Positions 15,243 through 22,149 of a stretch of 64,000 bases of DNA are shown here, one piece after another (the stretch's first letter is position 1; the number at the start of each line of letters is the position of its first letter). The notes under the pieces were generated by a model, which searched no databases, was not told the origin of the DNA, and worked only from the letters and a program-made list of their open reading frames with translations. This DNA comes from Microbacterium horticulturae (GTDB lineage Bacteria; Actinomycetota; Actinomycetes; Actinomycetales; Microbacteriaceae). The DNA is taken from the NCBI RefSeq assembly GCF_029094505.1, contig NZ_CP119108.1:1612001-1676000 (forward strand), given 5' to 3'. Made by a program: the position numbers and the translations under genes.

Positions 15243-15844
15243 GAGCGAACCTCGAGACTCTCGATGGGCAGGTCGATTCCGAGAAGCCACATGAACCCAG
15301 ACAGGACGTCCCCCTGATGCACGACGTCGTTCGTCGGAGCAACGAGTGCGACGTCACGGTCCCGAACCTGCACCCGCATGCCCTGCGACCGGGCATACGT
15401 GCGCAGCCGGCTCAGTGACTTTCGGTGTGCGACTTCTTCTTCGGCGTCGTCGGGCTCTCGACTGTAGACGACGACACCGTCCGCGCTGCACGCCTCAACC
15501 GCAAAGTTGCCCCGGTAGATCGTGAGGTAGTCGTCTCCCGAAAACCGGATGTGGCGGATGCCGTGTCCGGCCGCGGCACCACGATCTGTGAAGACAGTGA
15601 ACATACGCAGTCCGCCGGTTGGCGTGACATGAACGTGTTCGAGGATCTCGCACCGAGTGCCTTCGACGATCTTGTCGCCGTTGAGAGTGCGGCGCCGGGG
15701 GGATGCGTGCAGCGTGACTACTTCCAGCCCCGATGTGGTCAGCGCTTCCGCGAGCTCTGTGACGAGCGTGTTCCGTTCGGCGGCGAGATGCTGCTCAGCC
15801 GTATCGATCGCGTCGATGCGATCCCTAATCATGGTGACGTTCAC
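15239..15844 (-). CDS. Unknown element protein (201 aa)
   Basis: The start is the GTG at 15844, overlapping the previous stop as GTGA, with GGAGGG about 9 bases upstream. The N-terminal region (about 1-45) is a helical, probably coiled-coil segment containing DAIDTAEQHLAAERNTLVTE. A beta-rich middle (HVTPTGGLRMFTVFTDRGAA) and a C-terminal VHQGDVLSGFMWLLGIDLP follow. No catalytic motif or membrane helix is seen and the family is not recognised. It belongs to the early, replication-side operon. Confidence 0.6.
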   Translation of the reverse strand: MNVTMIRDRIDAIDTAEQHLAAERNTLVTELAEALTTSGLEVVTLHASPRRRTLNGDKIVEGTRCEILEHVHVTPTGGLRMFTVFTDRGAAAGHGIRHIRFSGDDYLTIYRGNFAVEACSADGVVVYSREPDDAEEEVAHRKSLSRLRTYARSQGMRVQVRDRDVALVAPTNDVVHQGDVLSGFMWLLGIDLPIESLEVRS

Positions 15845-16125
15845 AGCGCACCACCCTCCGTGGCAGGGAGCAGATGTGCGTACTTCTGCCACAGCTCACT
15901 GGGCCGGAATCCCCGCGCATCAGCCTTGGCCTTGAACTCGGCCGTCGTTGCGTTCTCGACGAGGACGGCGCCCGAGAGGTCGTCGACCAGCTGCGCAACC
16001 TCCGTGAGAGGGAACGAGACCACGTCACCACCCCGAATGGAGAGCTGCACGAGCGGCCCACACTCGTCAACCAGGACGCCTTCCTTGACGAGTGAAACCT
16101 GCGTCCACCGGGCCTTGGCGTTCAC
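15841..16125 (-). CDS. Unknown element protein (94 aa)
   Basis: This GTG-start gene is coupled to the excisionase-like gene by a GTGA overlap, with GGAGGCG upstream. The product is acidic with a beta-rich first half (VSLVKEGVLVDECGPLVQLS) and a helical second half ending LWQKYAHLLPATEGGAL. The family is not recognised. Confidence 0.6.
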   Translation of the reverse strand: MNAKARWTQVSLVKEGVLVDECGPLVQLSIRGGDVVSFPLTEVAQLVDDLSGAVLVENATTAEFKAKADARGFRPSELWQKYAHLLPATEGGAL

Positions 16126-16313
16126 TGGAACGCCTCCTCAATGAATGCCTCAACGTCGGACTCTCGCCAGCAGCGGCGACCGCCGATCATCGCGGACTTG
16201 GGCGCCGTGCCCTTGCCGACCATCCAGCGGAGCTGGTTCGTCGATCGCCCCAGCCGTTCAGCGACTTCGTCGATGAACATCAGCCGGGTCTTCGGTGCGG
16301 TTGTTTGTGGCAT
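16122..16313 (-). CDS. AlpA/MerR-type excisionase candidate
   Basis: This 63-residue helix-turn-helix protein contains LMFIDEVAERLGRSTNQLRW, then a wing-like KSAMIGGRRCWRESDVEAFI. The pattern matches helix-turn-helix domain 17/AlpA proteins that serve as excisionases or operon activators in phages and PICIs. Of two possible ATGs, 16313 is preferred because GGAGG lies 9 bases upstream, against 3 for 16319. It is the first gene of the leftward operon and is divergent from the repressor. Confidence 0.7.
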   Translation of the reverse strand: MPQTTAPKTRLMFIDEVAERLGRSTNQLRWMVGKGTAPKSAMIGGRRCWRESDVEAFIEEAFQ

Positions 16314-16339
16314 TTCCATTCCCCTCCATGCAGTGGTGC

Positions 16340-16394
16340 TTGAGATGACAACACCAGTGAGCATACATGCTGTGTGGTGTTGAGGCAATATGCT
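16340..16394. promoter_or_regulatory. Divergent control region with nested dyads
   Basis: An outer inverted repeat, CAACACCA (16349-16356) / TGGTGTTG (16375-16382), encloses an inner one, AGCATACATGCT (16360-16371). A leftward promoter fits: TTGCCT (16388-16383), a 17-base spacer and TATGCT (16365-16360), which places the -10 in the inner dyad. A second TATGCT at 16389-16394 could serve the rightward repressor gene. This is the expected layout for an XRE-controlled switch. Confidence 0.6.
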
Positions 16395-16415
16395 GGCGTG
16401 TGGGAGGATGTGTAC

Positions 16416-16940
16416 GTGATAACCGACTGGCATCAGCGCGAGAAGAACTTTGCCGAGAACCTGCGGACACTGCGCGAGCAGAAAGGGGTGTCCCAGAGTG
16501 AGATCGCGCGGCGCTTAGATCGCGAAGGTTGGCCCGGATTCCATCAGACGACTATCAGTCGCGTGGAGAAGGGAGAGCGGACTTTGAGTATCGGTGAAGC
16601 GGCGGCTGTAGCCGAGATGCTGGGCAGCAGTCTTGATCGGATGATGGATCCGCCAGAGGGAGTCGAACAGGCTGCACTCTTGGATCTCGCGATCAAGATG
16701 TCGCGGGATGGACGGCAGAACGTCATCCGCCACCTTCAGCTGCTCGAGACGTTTCGTGATGCTCTCGTTGCCACTCTCGATGGTGCGCGTGAGTGGCGCG
16801 ACTCACTGCCGCACGGAGTGGAGAAATCGCGAGCCACCGAGATGCTCGAGCGCGCAGAGCAAGAACTTGCGATCTCGGACGCGCAGTCTGTGCTCAAGCA
16901 GTTCAAGGGGGAGAATGGCAAGCATCCAGAAGCGCCCTGA
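16416..16940 (+). CDS. XRE-family repressor
   Basis: The product has 174 residues. The N-terminal helix-turn-helix is seen as NLRTLREQKGVSQSEIARRL, then HQTTISRVEKGERTLSIGEA. A helical C-terminal half (ALLDLAIKMSRDGRQNVIRH...) probably mediates oligomerisation. No S24 protease-type catalytic block is visible, so induction is probably not by RecA-driven self-cleavage; PICI repressors of this kind are removed by helper proteins. GGGAGG lies 8 bases before the GTG at 16416, preferred to in-frame starts further upstream. It overlaps the integrase gene by 26 bases, so the two are co-transcribed. Confidence 0.78.
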   Translation: MITDWHQREKNFAENLRTLREQKGVSQSEIARRLDREGWPGFHQTTISRVEKGERTLSIGEAAAVAEMLGSSLDRMMDPPEGVEQAALLDLAIKMSRDGRQNVIRHLQLLETFRDALVATLDGAREWRDSLPHGVEKSRATEMLERAEQELAISDAQSVLKQFKGENGKHPEAP

Positions 16941-18018
16941 TGGGATGTACCGCGCCCGGTTCCGTGGCCCGGATGGGCGGGAGTACTCGAAGCACTTCAA
17001 GTACAAGAACGGCAGCAAGGACGAACCTCATCTTGGTTCGGCTCAGCAGTGGCTCGACGAGCAGACGACGGCGATGCGCGCCGGTACATGGGTGGACCCT
17101 CACACGTCGAAGATGACGCTGGGGGAGTGGCTTGACACCTGGCTCGCCGGCTACGCCTCGAAGCGCTCAGGGACCGTCAAGAGCGCGAACGTTCACGCGG
17201 CACTGATCCGCGAGAAGTTCGGGTCGAGACAACTCCGCTCGCTGAGGCCGTCCGACGTGAAGGCGTGGATGTCGGAACTCAGCGAGACGTACGCGACGAG
17301 CTACGTCTACGCGCTACATGGCCGCCTGCACCAGGTGCTCTCTGACGCCGTGCACGACGGCGTCATCGCCCGTAACCCGGTCGGTAGGCGTACCGCCCCC
17401 AGATCGCCACGCCAGCGCCCGTACGTCGCCACCACGGAGCAGATATGGGCGCTCTACGACGCGCTGAAGCCGGGCTACAAGAACATGGTTCTCTTGGGTG
17501 CGTTCGTCGGTCTGCGGATCGCTGAAATGGCCGCGGCCGACCGTGACGACCTCGAAGACGACATGTTCACCCCGTCGAAGCAGTACCCCAGCGAAGAACT
17601 GAAGACGGAGACATCGAAGAACGCGATTCCGGTGCCACGCGAGCTCTCGAAGATGATCCGTGCCAACGCGGGGGAGTCGAGACTGATCCCCGGCGTGTTC
17701 GGCCGCGGCGTCACGCCCTATCAGCTCAACCGCGAGTGGATCGATGCACGCGTGACAGTGAAGGGCTTACCGGACGGATTTCGCGTGCAGGATCTCCGCC
17801 ACTACTTCGCGAGCCTCTTGATCGCTTCCGGGCTCGACGTGAAGGTCGTTCAGCATCGGATGCGCCACGCGTCAGCAACGACGACGCTGAACGTCTATGG
17901 CCACATGTTCCCGGATAAGGACGAGTCATCTCGAGCTGCGATCGCGGCCGTGCTCGAAGCGCGGAAGAGCCCCCAAGGTGCGGACCCTGAGGGCTCTTCT
18001 GAGATTCTTGCGGACTAG
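16915..18018 (+). CDS. int: Tyrosine site-specific integrase
   Basis: This 367-residue phage integrase has an N-terminal arm-binding domain (GMYRARFRGPDGREYSKHFK), a core-binding SAM-like domain (about 65-160) and a catalytic domain. Catalytic residues visible are Arg201 (FVGLRIAEM), Lys235 (TETSKNAIPV), Arg295 in VQDLRHYFASL, His318 (MRHAS) and Tyr328 (LNVYGH). The first His of the usual HxLR box is Gln292 here, a tolerated but less common change. GGGGGAG precedes the ATG. The gene ends about 50 bases from attR, and its last codons overlap one putative arm site. Confidence 0.92.
   Translation: MASIQKRPDGMYRARFRGPDGREYSKHFKYKNGSKDEPHLGSAQQWLDEQTTAMRAGTWVDPHTSKMTLGEWLDTWLAGYASKRSGTVKSANVHAALIREKFGSRQLRSLRPSDVKAWMSELSETYATSYVYALHGRLHQVLSDAVHDGVIARNPVGRRTAPRSPRQRPYVATTEQIWALYDALKPGYKNMVLLGAFVGLRIAEMAAADRDDLEDDMFTPSKQYPSEELKTETSKNAIPVPRELSKMIRANAGESRLIPGVFGRGVTPYQLNREWIDARVTVKGLPDGFRVQDLRHYFASLLIASGLDVKVVQHRMRHASATTTLNVYGHMFPDKDESSRAAIAAVLEARKSPQGADPEGSSEILAD
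17964..17999. terminator. Hairpin inside the 3' end of int
   Basis: GAAGAGCCC (17964-17972) pairs perfectly with GGGCTCTTC (17991-17999). It lies in the last coding part of int and in front of the glnA 3' end on the other strand. The arms nearly match the native glnE/glnA terminator (AAGAGCCCC). It could end both int and the interrupted glnA transcript. Confidence 0.5.
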
Positions 18019-18028
18019 GCGCGGACTA
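18010..18028 (+). promoter_or_regulatory. Candidate integrase arm-type sites, right arm
   Basis: Two GCGGACTA octamers at 18010 and 18021 are spaced 11 bp apart, as in the left arm. The first contains the int stop codon TAG. They lie about 40-55 bases from the attR core. Confidence 0.55.
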
Positions 18029-18064
18029 GACGCACCATTCGCCCCAGAAAATCAAGCCAGAAGG

Positions 18065-19489
18065 CTAGACCCCGAAGTAGAGCTCGTACTCGAAGGGGTG
18101 CGGGCGCTGCGCCAGTGGCTTGATCTCGTTCTCGAGCTTGTACTCGATCCAGGTCTGGATCAGCTCTTCGGTGAACACGCCGCCCTCGAGGAGGAACGCG
18201 TGGTCGGCCGCGAGGGCGTCCAGCGAGTCCTGCAGCGAGTTCGGAACCTGCGGGATGTCTTTGGCCTCCTCGGGCGGCAGCTCGTAGAGGTCCTTGTCGA
18301 TGGGCTCGTGCGGCTCGATGCGGTTCTTGATGCCGTCCAGGCCCGCCATCAGCTGCGCGGCGAAGGCGAGGTACGGGTTGCCCGACGCGTCCGGCGCGCG
18401 GAACTCGATGCGCTTGGCCTTCGGGTTCGAGCCCGTGATCGGGATACGGATGGCCGCCGACCGGTTGCCCGCCGAGTAGACGAGGTTGACCGGGGCCTCG
18501 AAGCCCTTGACCAGACGGTGGTAGCTGTTCAGCGTCGGGTTCGTGAACGCGAGCACGGCAGCGGCGTGCTTGAGCAGGCCGCCGATGTACCAGCGCGCGA
18601 TGTCGGAGAGCCCGCCGTAGCCCTTCTCGTCGTAGAAGAGCGGCTCGCCGCCCAGCCAGAGCGACTGGTGCGTGTGCATACCGGAGCCGTTGTCGCCGTA
18701 GAGCGGCTTGGGCATGAACGTGGCGACCTTGCCCCACTGCTCGGCGACGTTCTTGACGATGTACTTGAACTTCAGGATGTCGTCGGCCGCGTGCACCATG
18801 GTGTCGAAGCGGTAGTTGATCTCCTGCTGGCCGCCGGTGCCCACCTCGTGGTGTGCGCGCTCGAGCTCGAGACCTGACTCGATCAGGCGCAGGCTGATGT
18901 CGTCGCGCAGGTCCGCTGTCTTGTCGACGGGGGAGACGGGGAAGTACCCGCCCTTGTACGGGGTCTTGTTGGCGAGGTTCCCGCCCTCCTCGGTGCGCCC
19001 GGTGTTCCAGGCGCCCTCTTCGGAATCGACGGAGTAGAAGCTGGCGTTCTGCTTGACCTCGTAACGGACGTCGTCGAAGATGTAGAACTCGGCCTCGGGC
19101 GCGAAGAATGCCGTGTCGGCGACGCCGGTCGAGGCAAGGTACTTCTCGGCCTTCTTGGCCACCTGACGGGGGTCCTTGCCGTAGATCTCACCGGTGCGCG
19201 GGTTGTAGATGTCGAAGACCATGATGAGGGTCTTCGCCTCGCGGAACTGGTCGACGTACGCGGTGGTGACGTCGGGGATGAGCTGCATGTCCGATTCGTG
19301 GATGCTCGCAAAGCCCCGGATCGAGGACCCGTCGAACAGCTGCCCGACCGTGAAGAACTCTTCGTCGACGGTCGAGGCGGGGATGTTGAAGTGCTGCTGA
19401 ACACCAGGGAGATCCGTGAACCGGATGTCGAGGAACTTCACGTCCTCGTCCTTGATGAACGCCAGCACCTCGGAGGGGTCCTTGAACAT
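18065..19489 (-). CDS. glnA: Glutamine synthetase type I (GSI-beta)
   Basis: This is the main ammonia-assimilating enzyme, 474 residues and dodecameric in the family. Blocks seen are [62 protein letters not shown] and NRSAAIRIP. Tyr402 in [10 protein letters not shown] is the adenylylation site targeted by GlnE. GGAGAG lies upstream of the ATG. A four-block GlnR-like box lies about 65-100 bases upstream. The last codons (YELYFGV and stop) fall in the attR core, and the stop here is TAG whereas the chromosomal remnant at attL has TGA. The protein is therefore complete although an element has inserted in the gene. Confidence 0.96.
   Translation of the reverse strand: MFKDPSEVLAFIKDEDVKFLDIRFTDLPGVQQHFNIPASTVDEEFFTVGQLFDGSSIRGFASIHESDMQLIPDVTTAYVDQFREAKTLIMVFDIYNPRTGEIYGKDPRQVAKKAEKYLASTGVADTAFFAPEAEFYIFDDVRYEVKQNASFYSVDSEEGAWNTGRTEEGGNLANKTPYKGGYFPVSPVDKTADLRDDISLRLIESGLELERAHHEVGTGGQQEINYRFDTMVHAADDILKFKYIVKNVAEQWGKVATFMPKPLYGDNGSGMHTHQSLWLGGEPLFYDEKGYGGLSDIARWYIGGLLKHAAAVLAFTNPTLNSYHRLVKGFEAPVNLVYSAGNRSAAIRIPITGSNPKAKRIEFRAPDASGNPYLAFAAQLMAGLDGIKNRIEPHEPIDKDLYELPPEEAKDIPQVPNSLQDSLDALAADHAFLLEGGVFTEELIQTWIEYKLENEIKPLAQRPHPFEYELYFGV
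18067..18090. repeat. attR core (24-bp direct repeat, right copy)
   Basis: The copy is identical to 7984-8007. It is part of the intact glnA coding sequence, so the element's attP supplied the replacement 3' codons and the TAG stop. Confidence 0.93.
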
Positions 19490-19551
19490 GTGCTCTCCAG
19501 TTCGGGTGCGGATGAACGCCCAGCGGGCGTCACTGAAACTACCCGGCAGCC

Positions 19552-19589
19552 GTTGCCCGGGAGTGTCTGTGATGTTTCCGGCATGTTAC
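19552..19589 (-). promoter_or_regulatory. GlnR-like box upstream of glnA
   Basis: Read on the minus strand the blocks are GTAAC-n6-GAAAC-n6-GACAC-n6-GCAAC. The actinobacterial GlnR consensus is gTnAC-n6-GaAAC repeated twice with 6-base spacers. The first pair is perfect and the second pair has one mismatch per block. It lies about 65-100 bases before the glnA start, so nitrogen control by GlnR is inferred. Confidence 0.7.
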
Positions 19590-19615
19590 ACGGGTGCCCC
19601 GTCTAGGCTGGAGGA

Positions 19616-20044
19616 GTGCCCGACACGATGGTCTCCTCCTATCCCGGCGAACGACTCGGACTTCCCGATTCCGGACGGGGCAGCGTCGCCCGTTTCGGGC
19701 GGCGAGTCGGGGCGCTCGCCATCGATGTGGCCTGTGCCGCCATCATCGGGTACGCGTTCTTCCATCACACGGATGCGGTGACCGGGATGCCGGTGGCCGA
19801 TCCGATCGCGACGAACATCATCTTCGCCGTCGTGCAGATAGTCTTCATCCCGACCCTGGGCGGAAGTCCGGGGCACCGGCTTCTGGGGATGCGGGTCGTC
19901 CCGCTGAAGGGCGGCTGGGTCGGGGCGTGGCGGCCGGTCGTGCGCACGGCGCTGCTGTTCCTGATAGTGCCGGCGCTCATCTGGGATGCCGACCAGCGCG
20001 GCCTGCACGACAAAGCCGTGGGGACCGTGCTCATCCGCGCGTGA
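19616..20044 (+). CDS. RDD-family membrane protein
   Basis: This protein of about 142 residues has an RDD domain. Hydrophobic segments lie at VGALAIDVACAAIIGYAFF, TNIIFAVVQIVFIPTL and RTALLFLIVPALIW. The RDD signature is partly kept (RRVGALAID, then GGSPGHRLLGMRVV, then DQRGLHDKAVGTVLI). Actinobacterial genomes often place such a gene next to glnA, divergent as here. GGAGGA abuts the GTG at 19616; the ATG at 19628 is an alternative start. The function is not established, though RDD proteins have been linked to transport of small solutes or to membrane stress. Confidence 0.8.
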   Translation: MPDTMVSSYPGERLGLPDSGRGSVARFGRRVGALAIDVACAAIIGYAFFHHTDAVTGMPVADPIATNIIFAVVQIVFIPTLGGSPGHRLLGMRVVPLKGGWVGAWRPVVRTALLFLIVPALIWDADQRGLHDKAVGTVLIRA

Positions 20045-20056
20045 TGCGCGGAGAGC

Positions 20057-20767
20057 TCACCGGGGACGCGGTGCGCGGGCCTTCATCGGATCGATGCCCT
20101 TGGGAATCGGCAGCGACGCAAGCGACTGCGACACCGAGTCGATCCGCTTGATGACCGCCGACTGGGTGGCACGGTTGATGGCCTTGGGCAGCTTCTTGAT
20201 CTTCTTCGCGAGATCGGCGATCTGCACGTCGTCGTCGCCGTGACCCACGTACAGGACCGTCACGGGAACGCCGCTGGCCACGCGCCTCACCTTCGCGCGC
20301 TCCTCGTTGACGAGGCGCGTCAGACGTCCGCGGGACCCTTCGCCGACGACCACGACGCCACCGCGTCCGATGGCGCGGTAGACGGCGTCCTGGGTCTTCG
20401 GGTTGACGCCGACCGGGGTGTCGCTCGCCGTCCAGTTACGGCCGAGCGAAGTGGACAGCACATGGCCGGTGGCGCCGGGGCGCCCGTCGATCTTCTGGTA
20501 CATCGCCTTCGTCGACAGGCGCGTCAGAACCATCAAACCCGCGAGCACGCCGAGCAGAAGCCCGGTCACACCCCAGAGGATGATGCTCCACCAGACGCCG
20601 GGCGTGAGCAGGAAGCCGATGAGGATTCCGACCCAGATACCGACGATGAGGATGCCGATCTCGGCCCACAGCAGCCAGGGGAAGACGTCCTTGGTGAAGG
20701 TGAAGAGCGAGCTGAGCTGCTTGAAGAAGTTGGGCTTCTTCTCGGTCTGGGTACTGCGTGCGGCCAT
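20057..20767 (-). CDS. DUF4191 membrane protein
   Basis: This 236-residue actinobacterial protein begins MAARSTQTEKKPNFFKQLSS. Two adjacent membrane helices follow (PWLLWAEIGILIVGIWVGIL and IILWGVTGLLLGVLAGLMVL), then a cytoplasmic domain with KAMYQKIDGRPGATGHVL and GRGGVVVVGEGSRGRLTRLV. The family is conserved near glnA and the lipoyl genes in actinobacteria, and no function is known. It is convergent with the RDD gene with only 12 bases between stops. Confidence 0.85.
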   Translation of the reverse strand: MAARSTQTEKKPNFFKQLSSLFTFTKDVFPWLLWAEIGILIVGIWVGILIGFLLTPGVWWSIILWGVTGLLLGVLAGLMVLTRLSTKAMYQKIDGRPGATGHVLSTSLGRNWTASDTPVGVNPKTQDAVYRAIGRGGVVVVGEGSRGRLTRLVNEERAKVRRVASGVPVTVLYVGHGDDDVQIADLAKKIKKLPKAINRATQSAVIKRIDSVSQSLASLPIPKGIDPMKARAPRPR

Positions 20768-20883
20768 GATGTCCAGCCTACCTTTCCGACGCGGTTCCTC
20801 CCCAGCCCAGCCGTGCCCGCGGGTTCTCCACAGATTTGCCGGCACGGCTCCTGCGGGCCACGCGTCGTGTCGAGACTGGGGGA

Positions 20884-22149
20884 ATGGCATCCACGATCTC
20901 CCTTCCCGCAGGACCGCGGCCCATCCGCTCGCTGCGCCCGCCGGAGGCGCCGTGGAACGCCGTGCTCGCCCAGGCCGAGGACGGGAGCCGCTGTCTGCTC
21001 GTCGACGCGGTAGATCTGACCGATGAGATCAGCTGGCGCGGCTCGGGTGCTGAGCACCTCGCTGCGGTAACGGAGCTCGTTCGTACGGCGCGCGGGGTAT
21101 CGGGCGTGCTGCCGGTCTGCACGCAGCCGCTGACGTCGTTCCTCGAACGGCGCAGCGGTGAGGCGGGGTTGACGCCGGGTGAAGCGGTCACTCTGGCTGT
21201 CAGCCTGGTACGTGGTGCGGCCGAGGCGTTGACGCTCGTACCGGATGCTCCCTGCGGCACCTGGTGGCTTGATGACAGCGGTCGCCCCTTGCTCGTGGGT
21301 GGGAGCGAGCAGCGTGCCACACAGGGAGCCGCTGATCTCGTGGCCGGTATCCGCGTGGATGCGGCCACCGAGGTGGCGGCGGCGCTCCGGTTCGCCGAAG
21401 AAGTGCTGTCAGACCCGCGACGGCTGCGCGGAGAGGCCCTCGACGTCGAAGCGGCGCTGTTCTCCGCTGCGCGTGCCGAGCAGGTGGCGACCGCAGTCCT
21501 CAACGCGCCGCGGTCTGTCCGGGTGACGATGAAGGGCGGCGAATCCGGCACGACATCGACCGACGAGCACCGGTGGGCGGTGGTGGCACGGAATGTGGAT
21601 GCCGGACTCGGCGACCTCGTGTCGCACGTCGTGACGGCGCTCTGGCGTCGGCTGCGCACCGATCGGCCACGCGGCGGAAAGAAGCATCCGCTCATCGCTG
21701 CGGGCGTGGTCGGCGCTCTGGTGCTCGGTGCGGGGCTGCTGTGGCCCCGAGGCGGTGCCGATCCTGCCGTCGCCGAGCCGCGGCATCCCACCCCTGCTGC
21801 CACCGCGCAGGCGACCGAGACGTCAGCATCATCGCCTGTGCCGACATCGTCGGCGGAGCCGGACGGGCTCGCGGAGGTCGCCGCCGCGCTGCTGGATCAG
21901 CGTGCGGCATGCGAGACGGATGCGTGCCGATCCGCGACGCAGGAGGACGCCGATGCGCACTTCTCCGCAGATGTATCGCCGGGCGTGCGCCGGGTGACCC
22001 TGCTCGACGACTTCGGCGGCGCGGCGGTGATGCGGGTGGGCGCCGAGGACACGGCGGACCTGTTCGTCGTCATCGTCCGCCGGGACGGAAAATGGCTGCT
22101 CCGCGACATCAGAGACGTCGCGGAGCAGCCGGAAGGGAGAAGTGGATGA
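20884..22149 (+). CDS. Unrecognised membrane protein with possible pseudokinase-like region
   Basis: The product has 421 residues. Residues about 1-260 are a cytoplasmic Ala/Leu-rich domain. The segment CGTWWLDDSGRPLLVGGSEQ resembles the catalytic-loop-to-DFG stretch of kinase-like folds, but the catalytic Asp and the DFG are missing. A single membrane helix (LIAAGVVGALVLGAGLLW, about 278-296) and a Thr/Ser/Pro-rich linker follow. The extracellular domain has two Cys (ACETDACRS), probably disulphide-bonded. GGGGGA lies just before the ATG. It is convergent with sucB with no gap. The function is unknown; a signalling or envelope-sensing role is only a guess from topology. Confidence 0.7.
   Translation: MASTISLPAGPRPIRSLRPPEAPWNAVLAQAEDGSRCLLVDAVDLTDEISWRGSGAEHLAAVTELVRTARGVSGVLPVCTQPLTSFLERRSGEAGLTPGEAVTLAVSLVRGAAEALTLVPDAPCGTWWLDDSGRPLLVGGSEQRATQGAADLVAGIRVDAATEVAAALRFAEEVLSDPRRLRGEALDVEAALFSAARAEQVATAVLNAPRSVRVTMKGGESGTTSTDEHRWAVVARNVDAGLGDLVSHVVTALWRRLRTDRPRGGKKHPLIAAGVVGALVLGAGLLWPRGGADPAVAEPRHPTPAATAQATETSASSPVPTSSAEPDGLAEVAAALLDQRAACETDACRSATQEDADAHFSADVSPGVRRVTLLDDFGGAAVMRVGAEDTADLFVVIVRRDGKWLLRDIRDVAEQPEGRSG

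Larger units (their letters stand above)
7984..18090. mobile_element. Satellite-like integrated element (PICI-like) in the 3' end of glnA
   Basis: About 10.1 kb is bounded by perfect 24-bp direct repeats (7984-8007 and 18067-18090) that encode the C-terminus of glnA. Contents from right to left: tyrosine integrase, XRE repressor (both +), a divergent excisionase candidate, six further replication-side genes, then terS, small unknown genes, a Cys-rich protein and a tail tape-measure protein (all -). No large terminase, portal, protease, capsid, tail tube or lysis gene is recognisable. Size, gene order and the lone terS match phage-inducible chromosomal islands. The tape measure is unusual for these. 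A decayed siphovirus prophage is the alternative, but no gene inside looks broken and many stops and starts overlap by 4 nt. Confidence 0.75.
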
